DNA of 10,715 nucleotides from Microbacteriaceae bacterium. GTDB taxonomy: Bacteria; Actinomycetota; Actinomycetes; Actinomycetales; Microbacteriaceae. This document shows positions 1 to 7,014 of the stretch, piece by piece (the first letter of the stretch is position 1; the number at the start of each line of letters is the position of its first letter). The position numbers and the translations under genes were made by a program. The stretch is from assembly GCA_026785785.1 (NCBI GenBank), contig JAJAZI010000179.1, positions 1-10,715 of the forward strand, given 5' to 3'. Under the pieces are notes generated by a model that worked only from the letters and a program-made list of their open reading frames with translations, was not told where the DNA came from and searched no databases.

Positions 1-68
1 ATATTGAACTGCAGCATCGACTCGGCCAGATCCGCCGCCTCCTCCACCGTCCACCGATAGCTGCTCAT
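1..68 (-). CDS. Possible N-terminal fragment of a hypothetical protein, cut by the left edge
   Basis: Reading leftward from an ATG at 68 there is an uninterrupted frame to the edge, beginning MSSYRWTVEEAADLAESM. The composition is protein-like: an acidic, alanine-rich stretch that could be an amphipathic helix. Only 22 residues are visible, so no family can be named. No good Shine-Dalgarno sequence lies just before this ATG; there is only a G-rich stretch further upstream. The same frame stays open further upstream through low-complexity Gly/Val codons, so the true start could be earlier, or the frame may not be coding at all. Confidence 0.3.
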   Translation of the reverse strand, partial: MSSYRWTVEEAADLAESMLQFN

Positions 69-400
69 ACCCACAGTGAACACCCCACCACCGACATTGG
101 AACCGCCAACGGAACAGCGCGAACAGGGCCGTGCGCGCCGAGCCACGAGCCCAACACCGACACCCGGATTCCGTCCATGAACATAGCCAACACCCGACCA
201 CCGACATCGCACCGACATTCCCGCCGACCCCGCGAAAGCGGCGGAGAACTAGGCCGGCGGCGACCCTGGGGAGGACAAGATGAATCGCGGCTACCGCACC
301 TCAAATCGCCGCCTTCGCGCGGCGAATCGGCTCGCTCTCATGCCCGCAGTCGAGGCCCGACCACCGATATCTGCCCCATGCCGAGGGACTATAAAGACAC
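69..400. other. Gene-poor stretch with recurring ACCGACAT-like words
   Basis: I recognise no gene here. The word ACCACCGACAT occurs at 87-97 and 197-207 and as ACCACCGATAT at 360-370. Shorter relatives lie at 155-162 (ACCGACAC) and 211-218 (ACCGACAT). Small hairpins are possible: CCGC-GAAA-GCGG near 231-242, and a 7-bp stem TCGCCGC/GCGGCGA near 306-325. A strong Shine-Dalgarno-like GGGGAGGA (268-275) sits 4 bases before an ATG at 280. The frame from that ATG is arginine-rich and protein-unlike, and runs out of frame into the DoxX-like gene. Several frames are open through the region, which is expected at this GC content. Confidence 0.5.
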
Positions 401-759
401 GTGGAAGAACCATTCAAGACCATCGCCCGGTGGATCGCTGCGGTACTGGTCACCGGAATCTACCTCGTGGCCGAGAGCACGAAGTCGCTGCGCCCAAAGG
501 AGAAGCTCGCTCCCCAGATGGGGTGGGTCGGGGACTTCTGCGCCCAGCAGGTGACGGCAATCGGCGCGCTCGATGTGATCCTCCCCCTCGTGACCGGCAT
601 CGCGCCGGCGCTCACGGCTGTTGCTGCCACTGCGCTCGTGGTCTTTCAGGTCGTCGCGGCGACCGTGCACGTCCGTCGCGGGGAGGCGTCCATGCTGCGA
701 TCCACTCTGTGCTGGCCATGCTCGCGGCGGCCGTCGTGATGCTCTACGCCGTCGCCTGA
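401..759 (+). pseudogene. DoxX-like small membrane protein, frameshifted near its C-terminus
   Basis: The frame from GTG 401 encodes about 96 residues that look like the DoxX-like family (DoxX_2 type): a hydrophobic N-terminal helix (about residues 8-25), the conserved region SLRPKEKLAPQMGWVGDF (about 29-46), then two hydrophobic helices and the typical HVRRGEA turn (about 90-96). After codon 686-688 this frame turns into unrelated Arg/Cys/Ser-rich sequence and stops at 739. The expected last helix is in the -1 frame (HAAIHSVLAMLAAAVVMLYA) and ends at TGA 757-759. Supplying one base near 686-691 gives a 119-residue protein of normal family length with four membrane helices. The nearest SD-like GAGGG (383-387) is 13 bases from the start, so the start is uncertain. 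The cellular role of this family is poorly defined; some DoxX relatives are linked to redox or thiol stress. Its neighbour is a flavin monooxygenase, also damaged. A sequencing error cannot be excluded. Confidence 0.7.
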
Positions 760-763
760 CCGA

Positions 764-817
764 ACCCTCGACCCGCGCTCCACACACCCTCGACCCGCGC
801 TCCACACACCCTCGACC
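764..817. repeat. 22-bp tandem repeat, about 2.5 copies
   Basis: The unit ACCCTCGACCCGCGCTCCAC (first 20 of 22 bases) occurs perfectly at 764-785 and 786-807, followed by a partial copy at 808-817. It fills half of the 121-base gap between the DoxX-like gene and the monooxygenase. I see no coding role and no terminator-like stem in it. It may affect spacing between the two genes. Confidence 0.95.
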
Positions 818-1318
818 GCACGCGTATCCGCGGAGTAACGCGGTCGCATCGCCCGCTGGTCGAACCTGCGGAGGTGCCCCGTGAACGACGCAACACCAGT
901 CGATGCGCAGCAGCCGAACCCCGAGCAGGCAGCGGACGACCTGATCACCGACGTCCTCGTGGTGGGTGCCGGGCCGACCGGCCTCATGCTCGCCAACTGG
1001 CTTGCCCGCGTCGGCGTCGGCGTCGTCGTCGTTGACGGGAAGGCGGGTCCGACCAGGGAATCGCGGGCCCTCGTCGTGCAGGCGCGCAGCATGGAGATCT
1101 ACGACCAGCTCGGCATCGCCGCGGAGGTGCTTGAGCAGACCGTACCGGTGCGCTCGATCGCCCCCGGATTCGGCACGCGCGTGTTCGGGCGCATCCCCAT
1201 CGGGGAGATTGGGGCGGGCGCGACCCCGTACTCGAGCCTCTTTGTGCTCGAGCAGAGCCGCAATGAACAGATCCTCTACGACAACCTCTGCCGGCTGGGA
1301 GGCGACGTGCTCTGGGGG

Positions 1319-1414
1319 CACGCACTCGAACGGCTCGACCTCGAACGGCACGCACTCGAACGGCTCGATCTCGAACGGCTCGGCCTCGAACGGCTCGATC
1401 TCGAACGACTCGAA
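1319..1414 (+). repeat. In-frame 15-bp minisatellite (30-bp higher-order unit) inside the monooxygenase gene
   Basis: Six 15-base units based on CTCGAACGGCTCGAC lie at 1325-1339, 1340-1354, 1355-1369, 1370-1384, 1385-1399 and 1400-1414. They encode LERLD, LERHA, LERLD, LERLG, LERLD and LERLE. A 30-bp higher-order repeat is also visible: 1319-1348 and 1349-1378 differ at one base, and 1379-1408 is more diverged. The unit is a multiple of three, so copy-number change keeps the frame. It lies between the LEQSRNEQ segment and the DG motif, where relatives usually have a short strand-turn-strand of variable sequence. Confidence 0.95.
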
Positions 1415-1464
1415 CCCGACGCCGTCGACATGGATTCCGGGACGGGCGGCGATCTGTTCTGGCG

Positions 1465-1483
1465 CGTCACAGCGTCACAGCGT
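1465..1483 (+). repeat. 8-bp tandem duplication that causes the monooxygenase frameshift
   Basis: CGTCACAG occurs at 1465-1472 and again at 1473-1480, followed by CGT. Eight extra bases change the frame, so the upstream frame runs on to an out-of-frame stop at 1636. Deleting either copy gives one continuous open frame (codons for W-R-V-T-A-L-V-Q-G-P) until the TAG at 2350. Slippage between short direct repeats is the simplest origin. Confidence 0.93.
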
Positions 1484-2564
1484 TGGTGCAGGGGCCGCAG
1501 GCCACCACGACCGTGCGCGCCCGGTACTGCGTCGGAGCCGACGGCACCAACTCGGCGGTGCGCTGGCTCACCGGCATCCCGTTCGAGGGTGCCACGAATG
1601 AGCACCTCTTCTACGTCTGCGATGCCGTCGGCGTGACTGGCCTCGCGCCTCGCGCGGTGAACATCCGCCCGGCGCCACACGACATGCTGCTGAGCTTCCC
1701 GATGGGGAAGGGGGAGAATCACCGCGTGCTCGGCATTCTGCGCATGCCCGACGACGCGGTCGCCGAGGAGGTGGTCCGGACCCGGCTCGCTCTGGTCTAT
1801 GGGGTGGGCTGGAGCAGCACCCGCTGGTTCTCGACCTACCGGGTGCACCACCGCGTTGCGGCCGAGTTCCGCCGAGGCCCCATCTTCCTCGCGGGGGATG
1901 CCGCCCACGTTCATTCGCCCGTCGGCGGGCAGGGTATGAACACGGGACTGCAGGATGCACATAACCTAGCGCTGGCGCTCGGCGACGTGTTCGCGGGCCG
2001 GGCGCCGGATGCCTCCCTCGAGCGGTACGAGGCGGAGCGCCGGCCGGTGGCCCGCCGTCTGGTGGCGACCACCGATCGGGTGTTCGCGGCGGTCACCTCG
2101 GAGAGGTGGATCGCCTCGGTCGTCCGGCGCGGCGTCATTCCGCTGGTCGGCCCGATCGCGGTGAGGCTCCTGCCGAGGTTCGGGGGAGCGCTGCGGCTGT
2201 TCGAGTACGTGTCGCAGGTGCGCATCCACTACTGGATGAGCGAGAAGGACCGGGCGCGCGGCCGGCGAGGGGTGACGGTGGGCCGGCAGCTGCCCTGGTC
2301 GGACGACAACTTCGCCGTGCTCCGCAGGGCGACCTGGCAAGTGCACGCCTAGGGCTCGGTGAACCCGAGCACGGTCGACCGGCTCTCCGAGCAACTGGGC
2401 GTGCCGGTGCACGCCTTCCCGGCGCCCTCGACGTCACGGCTCCGGGCGGGCATGTTCTACCTCGTGCGCCCCGACGGCTTCGTGGCGGCGCACGCGACGG
2501 CAGCCGAGGCGGCGGGGGCCTTCCGAGCGGCTCTGCCCGAGCGGTACCTCGGGGCGGCGCGCGG

Positions 2565-3593
2565 CTAAGCCGAGTCGCGCACGACGAGCCGTGTCGGCAG
2601 GATGCTCTGACGCTCGACCTCTTCGCCGGCCAGGAGTGCGAGGAGGTTGTGCGCCATCCTCAGCCCCATCTCGGTCGACGGCTGGTGCACCGTCGTGAGC
2701 TGCGGGTCCGTGCTCGTCGCGGCGGGGCTGTCGTCGAAGCCGACGAGACTGACCTGTTCAGGCACCGAGATGCCCCGTTCGCGGAGCACCGAAATGGCCC
2801 CCATGGCCATAAGGTCGCTCGCAACGAAGACGGCGTCGAGGTTCGGGTCGCGATCGAGGAGTTCGCGCATGGCGCTTGCCCCGCTGGCCATCGTGAAGTC
2901 ACCGTACGCGATGAGGTCGGCGGGCAGCCCGGCACCGTTAAGGGCGCTGACCCAGCCGGTGGTGCGGTCGTTAGCGGCCTGCATGTCGACGGGACCGGAG
3001 ATCGTCCCGATCCGACTGCGCCCCTTTTCGAGAAGGTACTCGGTGGCCAGCGCAGCGCCTGCGGCGTTGTCGACGTCGACGAAGTAGTTGCTGTGCTGCT
3101 CGGGGTGGAACGGCCGGCCGCCGAAAACGACCGGAATCGTCGCGTCGAGCTCGGAGAAGAACTCGACGTCGGAGTGGTGCGAGACGACGATCGCCCCGTC
3201 GACGTTGCCGCCGAGCAGGTATTTCTTCGTCTTGGGCGATGTGGACGTGCGGCTCGCGAGTTGAAGGTTCAGAACGTAGTCACTCGACTCGAGCCCGCGG
3301 GTAATGCCGTGCACGATCGCCGCGAAGAACGGGTCTCCGAAGAATCGCGCAGCCTCCTCGGGCACGATGAGCGCGATGGCCATCGTCTGCCGGCTCGCGA
3401 GCGATCGGGCGGCGCGGTTCGGAACGTAGTCGAGGCGGGCGATGGCCGCGTTGACGGCATCCACCACGTCCGGGCGCACCTGGGTCGAACCGTTCACGAC
3501 GCGCGACACGGTGGAGCGCGACACGCCCGCCGCGCTCGCAACGGCCTCGAGGGTCGGTGCGGCGCGACGGGTCGCCTGATGGGCAGCAATCAT
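2565..3593 (-). CDS. cebR: LacI-family repressor, probable CebR (cellobiose-responsive)
   Basis: This is a 342-residue LacI/GalR-family regulator of full length. The N-terminal helix-turn-helix is at about 14-33 (TLEAVASAAGVSRSTVSRVV, then NGS), the hinge-helix region at about 57-69 (VPNRAARSLASRQ), and the periplasmic-binding-protein-like sugar domain from about 70 to the end, including FVASDLMAMGAISVLRERG and SLVGFDDSPAA. It is the last gene of the operon. Its ATG is 9 bases after the bglC stop and no clear Shine-Dalgarno precedes it, so translation is probably coupled to bglC. There is no other start before the HTH. The three palindromes upstream of cebE, one an exact CebR/CelR box, point to this protein as the cognate repressor, with cellobiose or a short cellodextrin as inducer, as known for Streptomyces CebR and Thermobifida CelR. 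LacI family is certain; the cebR name is inferred from context. Its 3' end overlaps the convergent monooxygenase by 4 bases. Confidence 0.9.
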   Translation of the reverse strand: MIAAHQATRRAAPTLEAVASAAGVSRSTVSRVVNGSTQVRPDVVDAVNAAIARLDYVPNRAARSLASRQTMAIALIVPEEAARFFGDPFFAAIVHGITRGLESSDYVLNLQLASRTSTSPKTKKYLLGGNVDGAIVVSHHSDVEFFSELDATIPVVFGGRPFHPEQHSNYFVDVDNAAGAALATEYLLEKGRSRIGTISGPVDMQAANDRTTGWVSALNGAGLPADLIAYGDFTMASGASAMRELLDRDPNLDAVFVASDLMAMGAISVLRERGISVPEQVSLVGFDDSPAATSTDPQLTTVHQPSTEMGLRMAHNLLALLAGEEVERQSILPTRLVVRDSA

Positions 3594-3602
3594 GAAGAAA
3601 TT

Positions 3603-5039
3603 CTAGTTCAGCCGTCGGTCTCGAATGATGGCGCCGTACTCGAGCGCGCTGTCTTTGAGCGTGCGCAGTTGCGTGTCGTAGTCGACCCTCACGATTCCGA
3701 ATCGCTTCTCGTAGCCCCAGGCCCACTCAAAGTTGTCCATGAGCGACCAGTAGAAGTAGCCGCCGACGGGCACGCCGTCGTCGATCGCATCCAAAATCGC
3801 CGCAAGGTGGTCGCGGAGGAACACAACTCGGTCAGCATCGTGCACGCTGCCGTCGTCGGACACGATGTCGTCGTAGGCCGCGCCGTTCTCGGTTACGTAA
3901 ATGCCCGTTCCGGTCGGCCCCGTGTACTCGCGGTGCACCCGCCCCAGCAGGCGGGTCAGGCCCTCCGGCTGCACCTCCCAGTCCATCGCGGTCACGGGCA
4001 GGCCGCGCGGATGCCAGAAGACGCCATCCGCGGCGGGGAACGGTGAGCGCTTCGGGCGCTCGGACGGCGCCGCCGCCCTCTCCCCCAGCGGTCCCGGATG
4101 CGCACTCACCGATTCACCGTGGTAATAGTTCACTCCGAGGACGTCGATCGGCGTGGAGATGATCCCCAGGTCACCGGGCTGCACGACACCCTCGAAACCG
4201 AAGCCCGCGACATCCTCGAGCACGTCGACCGGGTAGGAGCCACGAAAGAGAGGATCGAGGAAGAAGCGGTTGAACTGGCCATCGATGCGGCGGGCCGCAT
4301 CCAGGTCGCCGGCATCGTCGGGATTCACCGGGTCGGCGACGGTGAGGTTGAGCGTGATGCCCAGCCCGAGACTCGAGTCGCGCGAGCGGAGCTCCTGCGC
4401 CGCGAGGCCGTGGCCGAGAAGCAGGTGATGGGCGGCCGCGAGGCCTGCGGCGGGATCCTGCCGGCCCGGTGCGTGCTCGCCCGCGATATAGCTCAGGAAC
4501 GAGGAACACCACGGTTCGTTGAGAGTCGTCCACGAGTCGACCCGGTCGCCGAGCACATCGTGCACGGAGGCGGCGTACTCCGCGAAGAGGTAGGCGGTGT
4601 CGCGGTTAGCCCAGCCGCCCTTCTCCTCGAGAGCCTGGGGAAGATCCCAGTGGTAGAGGGTGAGCCAGGGCTTGATGTTCTTCTCGAGCAGCTCGTCAAC
4701 GAGCCGCGAGTAGAACGCGAGGCCCTTCGCGTTGACGGCGCCGCCGTCGGGCCGCACCCGCGACCACGACGTCGAAAAGCGGTAGGTCTGCAGGCCGAGA
4801 TCGGCCATCATCGCCACATCCTGCGCGTACCGGTGATAGTGGTCGCACGCGACGTCGCCGTTCTCCGCGCCGACGACCGCTCCCGGTACGCGGGAGAAGG
4901 CGTCCCAGATCGAGTCGGTGCGGCCGTCTTCGTGCGCCGCCCCCTCGATCTGGTACGCCGCGGTCGCCGCGCCGAACAGGAAGGCCGGCGGGAACGTCCG
5001 CGTCTCGACCTGCCGCGTGAGGTTGGATAGCTGAGTCAT
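3603..5039 (-). CDS. bglC: Glycoside hydrolase family 1 beta-glucosidase, probably cytoplasmic
   Basis: This 478-residue GH1 enzyme hydrolyses cellobiose or cello-oligosaccharides to glucose by a retaining mechanism. The (beta/alpha)8 family hallmarks are all present: FLFGAATAAYQIEGA near the N-terminus (Q30), TLYHWDLP (H130, W131), TLNEPW with acid/base E175, LGVNYYHG (N304, Y306), YVTENGAAYDD with nucleophile E384, and FYWSLMDNFEWAWGY (W431, E438, W439). No active-site residue seems missing. There is no signal peptide, so it would act on imported sugar. The start ATG at 5039 overlaps the cebG stop (ATGA), with AGGGAG a short distance upstream. The same frame continues upstream for about 90 codons into cebG, but that part is not protein-like. 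Position between the permease and cebR genes matches the cebEFG-bglC arrangement known in Streptomyces. The exact substrate range cannot be read from sequence. Confidence 0.93.
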   Translation of the reverse strand: MTQLSNLTRQVETRTFPPAFLFGAATAAYQIEGAAHEDGRTDSIWDAFSRVPGAVVGAENGDVACDHYHRYAQDVAMMADLGLQTYRFSTSWSRVRPDGGAVNAKGLAFYSRLVDELLEKNIKPWLTLYHWDLPQALEEKGGWANRDTAYLFAEYAASVHDVLGDRVDSWTTLNEPWCSSFLSYIAGEHAPGRQDPAAGLAAAHHLLLGHGLAAQELRSRDSSLGLGITLNLTVADPVNPDDAGDLDAARRIDGQFNRFFLDPLFRGSYPVDVLEDVAGFGFEGVVQPGDLGIISTPIDVLGVNYYHGESVSAHPGPLGERAAAPSERPKRSPFPAADGVFWHPRGLPVTAMDWEVQPEGLTRLLGRVHREYTGPTGTGIYVTENGAAYDDIVSDDGSVHDADRVVFLRDHLAAILDAIDDGVPVGGYFYWSLMDNFEWAWGYEKRFGIVRVDYDTQLRTLKDSALEYGAIIRDRRLN

Positions 5040-5965
5040 CCCTTGACCGCTCCCTGCATGATTCCGGAGACGAGCTGCTTGCCCGCGACCACGAAGAGGA
5101 TCAGCAGCGGGATGGTCGATAGCAGCACCCCAGCCAGCACGATCGAGTAGTCGATGAAGAAGTTGTTCTGCAGCAGCGACAGCGCCACCGGGAGGGTGGG
5201 GTTGTTGCTGTCGAGAATGATGAACGGCCAGAAGAAGTTCGTCCACGTCGCGATGAAGATGAACAGGGCGAGCATCGCGGCGGCGGGGCGGGCTGCCGGC
5301 ACGCCGACGTGCCAAAAGGTGCGGATCATGCTCGCGCCGTCGACTCTGGCGGCTTCGATGAGCTCATCCGGCAGCGTCTGGCTGAGGTACTGCGTCATCC
5401 AGAACACCCCGAATGCCGACACGAGGGCGGGCAGGATGACCGCAAGGATGTTGCCGCTCAGGCCCAGCCACTGCGACATGGCGATGAACAGCGGCACGAT
5501 GCCGAGCTGGGTCGGAACGGCCATCGTCGCGATCACGAAGACCAGCAGTCCCTTGCTGCCGCGGAACTTGAGCTTCGCGAACGCGTAGCCGGCGAGGGTC
5601 GAGAAGAAGACGACCGACGCGGAGACGACCGTCGAGACGATGATGCTGTTGGTGAGCGCCTTCCAGAAGTTGACGCTGGGGTCGTTCACGACCTTCGCGG
5701 CATTGCTGAGGAAGTTGCCGCCCGGCATCCAGTCGACGTCCTGCCGGTTGATGGTCGACGAGTCGCCGCTTCCGATGAGGAACGACCAGTAGAGCGGGAA
5801 GAGCGACGCGAGGATGACCACGACGAGAAACACATAGCCGAGAGTGGACGGCTTGTTGGTCGCGATCGCCTTGGCGCGGCGCCGTGCGCGCCGGCTGGTC
5901 TTGTAGGCCGGCGCTGGCGGGCGGGCGGGGGTGAGGGGAGCGGGACGCTCGGTTGTGGCGGTCAT
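5036..5965 (-). CDS. cebG: Carbohydrate ABC transporter permease, CebG/MalG-type
   Basis: This is a 309-residue inner permease of the CUT1 carbohydrate family. A proline-rich, then very basic cytoplasmic N-terminus (RRARRRAK, about 25-32) precedes six predicted membrane helices, the first at about 43-62. The EAA loop that docks the ATPase reads ELIEAARVDGASMIRTFWHVGVP (E204-A206, G210), here quoted with its standard spacing. The C-terminus GIMQGAVKG is typical of MalG-like subunits. The ATG at 5965 overlaps the cebF stop (TGA 5964-5962) by 4 bases, and AGGAG lies 8 bases upstream. A longer frame upstream inside cebF is arginine/histidine-rich and not credible. It should pair with CebF to form the channel. 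The cellobiose assignment rests on bglC, the CebR boxes and similarity to CebG as I remember it. Confidence 0.9.
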   Translation of the reverse strand: MTATTERPAPLTPARPPAPAYKTSRRARRRAKAIATNKPSTLGYVFLVVVILASLFPLYWSFLIGSGDSSTINRQDVDWMPGGNFLSNAAKVVNDPSVNFWKALTNSIIVSTVVSASVVFFSTLAGYAFAKLKFRGSKGLLVFVIATMAVPTQLGIVPLFIAMSQWLGLSGNILAVILPALVSAFGVFWMTQYLSQTLPDELIEAARVDGASMIRTFWHVGVPAARPAAAMLALFIFIATWTNFFWPFIILDSNNPTLPVALSLLQNNFFIDYSIVLAGVLLSTIPLLILFVVAGKQLVSGIMQGAVKG

Positions 5966-6930
5966 TTGCTGCTCCTGCTTCCGCTCGTCGCGATGGTGCG
6001 GGTGGCCGCGAGGTTGATGAGCCCCACGACGATGATGATGAGGAAGAGCAACCAGGCGGCGGCGGCGGCGCGGCCGAACTGGCCGCCTCCGGCGGGACCG
6101 AACCCCAGGTTGTAGATGTACATCGTGATCGTGAGCCACTGGCTGCTCGCGCCGCCGGCTCCCGTCGTGTCGTACATGCGCGGCTCGTCGAAGATCTGCA
6201 GTCCGCCGATGGTCGAGGTGATGATCACGAAGATCAGCGTCGGGCGCAGGGAGGGGATGGTGATCGAGAAGAACTGCCGGACGCGGCCTGCGCCGTCGAG
6301 CATGGCCGCTTCGTAGTAATCGCGCGGCACGGCCTGCATGGCGGCGAGGAAGATGAGCGCGTTGTACCCGGTCCAGCGGAAGTTCACCATCGTCGCAATC
6401 GCGAAGTGGCTGGGGACGACCTGCGAGTGCCAGCCGACCGGGTCGACGCCGATGCGGCCGAGGGCGTTGTTCACGAGACCGTACTGGTCGCCGAACATGT
6501 TGCTGAAGATGAGGGCGACGGCGACGGGAGCGACGACGTAGGGGACGAGAACGCCCATGCGCCAGAAGGTCTTGGCGCGGAGGTTCTGGTCGAGGATCGC
6601 CGCAATGATCAGCGCGAGGATGACCTGCGGAATCGCCGAGATCAGGAAGATGCTGAAGCTATTACGGAGGGCGACCCAGAACTTGTCTTGGGCGAGAACC
6701 CACTCAAAGTTGCCGGCGCCGGCGAAGTCGCCCTGGCCGCCGATGATGTGCCAGTCGTAGACCGAGACGTAGGCGGTGTAGAGCAGCGGGAACAGGCCGG
6801 TGAGGATGAAGAGGATGAAGAACGGGGAGATGTAGAGGTACGGCGAGATCTTCACGTCCCAGCGGTTCAGCTTGTGGCTGAACGTGATGCGCCGGATCTC
6901 TCGATCCTCGGCTAGCGACTGCGTTGTCAT
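5962..6930 (-). CDS. cebF: Carbohydrate ABC transporter permease, CebF/MalF-type
   Basis: This is a 322-residue CUT1 permease. A charged N-terminus leads into a first membrane helix at about 31-55 (YLYISPFFILFILTGLFPLL). The central part LRAKTFWRMGVLVPYVVAP is characteristic of MalF-type subunits, and the EAA loop is DYYEAAMLDGAGRVRQFF (E207-A209, G213), followed by SITIPSLRP. The last helix is WLLFLIIIVVGLINL. ATG 6930 has GAGGAG about 6 bases upstream. It lies 84 bases after cebE, a gap that holds a strong stem-loop, and overlaps cebG by ATGA. The sequence strongly resembles actinobacterial CebF as I recall it. Permease function is secure; substrate is inferred from the operon. Confidence 0.9.
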   Translation of the reverse strand: MTTQSLAEDREIRRITFSHKLNRWDVKISPYLYISPFFILFILTGLFPLLYTAYVSVYDWHIIGGQGDFAGAGNFEWVLAQDKFWVALRNSFSIFLISAIPQVILALIIAAILDQNLRAKTFWRMGVLVPYVVAPVAVALIFSNMFGDQYGLVNNALGRIGVDPVGWHSQVVPSHFAIATMVNFRWTGYNALIFLAAMQAVPRDYYEAAMLDGAGRVRQFFSITIPSLRPTLIFVIITSTIGGLQIFDEPRMYDTTGAGGASSQWLTITMYIYNLGFGPAGGGQFGRAAAAAWLLFLIIIVVGLINLAATRTIATSGSRSSK

Positions 6931-6968
6931 TACTGCTCCTCGCGGTATGAGGGGTGGAAGTCGGGGGA

Positions 6969-7004
6969 ATGGGCCGGGCCGCGGCGAATCGCGACCCGGC
7001 CCAT
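6969..7004 (-). promoter_or_regulatory. Intercistronic stem-loop between cebE and cebF
   Basis: ATGGGCCGGG (6969-6978) is perfectly complementary to CCCGGCCCAT (6995-7004). The stem continues inward after one mismatch with four more pairs, leaving a 6-base loop (GGCGAAT region). It starts 10 bases after the cebE stop. No T-tract follows on the leftward transcript, so it is more likely an mRNA-stabilising or attenuating hairpin than a complete terminator. Such hairpins after binding-protein genes are known to raise binding-protein level over permease level (for example malE/malF). Confidence 0.8.
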
Positions 7005-7014
7005 CGAGGGGGTG

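Larger units (their letters stand above)
881..2568 (+). pseudogene. FAD-dependent aromatic monooxygenase (PheA/TfdB/MhpA-like), with a frameshift and an in-frame stop
   Basis: This is a class A flavoprotein hydroxylase, a family that uses NAD(P)H and O2 to hydroxylate phenols or polyketide aromatics. GTG 881 has a very good ribosome site (GGAGG 870-874, 6-base spacing). The restored protein would be 559 residues, normal for PheA/TfdB-type enzymes (about 500-600). It has the GxGxxG motif VVGAGPTGL (27-35), the DG motif YCVGADGTNSAVR (213-225), the FAD-ribityl motif FLAGDAAHVHSP (333-344) with GGQGMNTGLQDAHNL following, and a C-terminal thioredoxin-like segment ending in FYLVRPDGFVA. Two lesions break it. 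An 8-bp tandem duplication at 1465-1480 shifts the frame after codon 198; removing one copy joins the two halves exactly (WRVTA to LVQGP). A TAG at 2350-2352 (codon 488) follows WQVHA, where relatives usually carry a Tyr-Gly. A repeat-encoded LERLD insert lies at about residues 148-178. The substrate is unknown. The 3' end overlaps the convergent cebR by 4 bases. Confidence 0.85.

Noticed and set aside
764..1414. Tandem repeats as a CRISPR array
   Set aside because: The units are contiguous without unique spacers, and one array is inside a coding frame. No cas genes are present.
2106..4046. Very long open frame on the + strand antisense to cebR and bglC
   Set aside because: Its product is Arg/Val/Glu/His-rich low-complexity sequence without family motifs, while the opposite strand encodes complete LacI and GH1 proteins. 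It is a codon-bias shadow in GC-rich DNA.
4045..4061. GAGCGC-TTCGG-GCGCTC inside bglC as a possible fourth CebR site
   Set aside because: Half-sites are separated by 5 bases instead of being contiguous, and the flanks do not match TGGGAGCGCTCCCA. It is explained by coding sequence.
5040..5315. N-terminal extension of bglC into cebG
   Set aside because: The frame is open upstream, but the sequence is Arg/His-rich and unlike GH1 N-termini. ATG 5039 fits the family start and the ATGA overlap.
5938..5950. GAGCG-GGA-CGCTC near the cebG start as an operator
   Set aside because: The 3-base spacer breaks the CebR geometry and it lies in the proline-rich coding start of cebG. A chance short inverted repeat is more likely.
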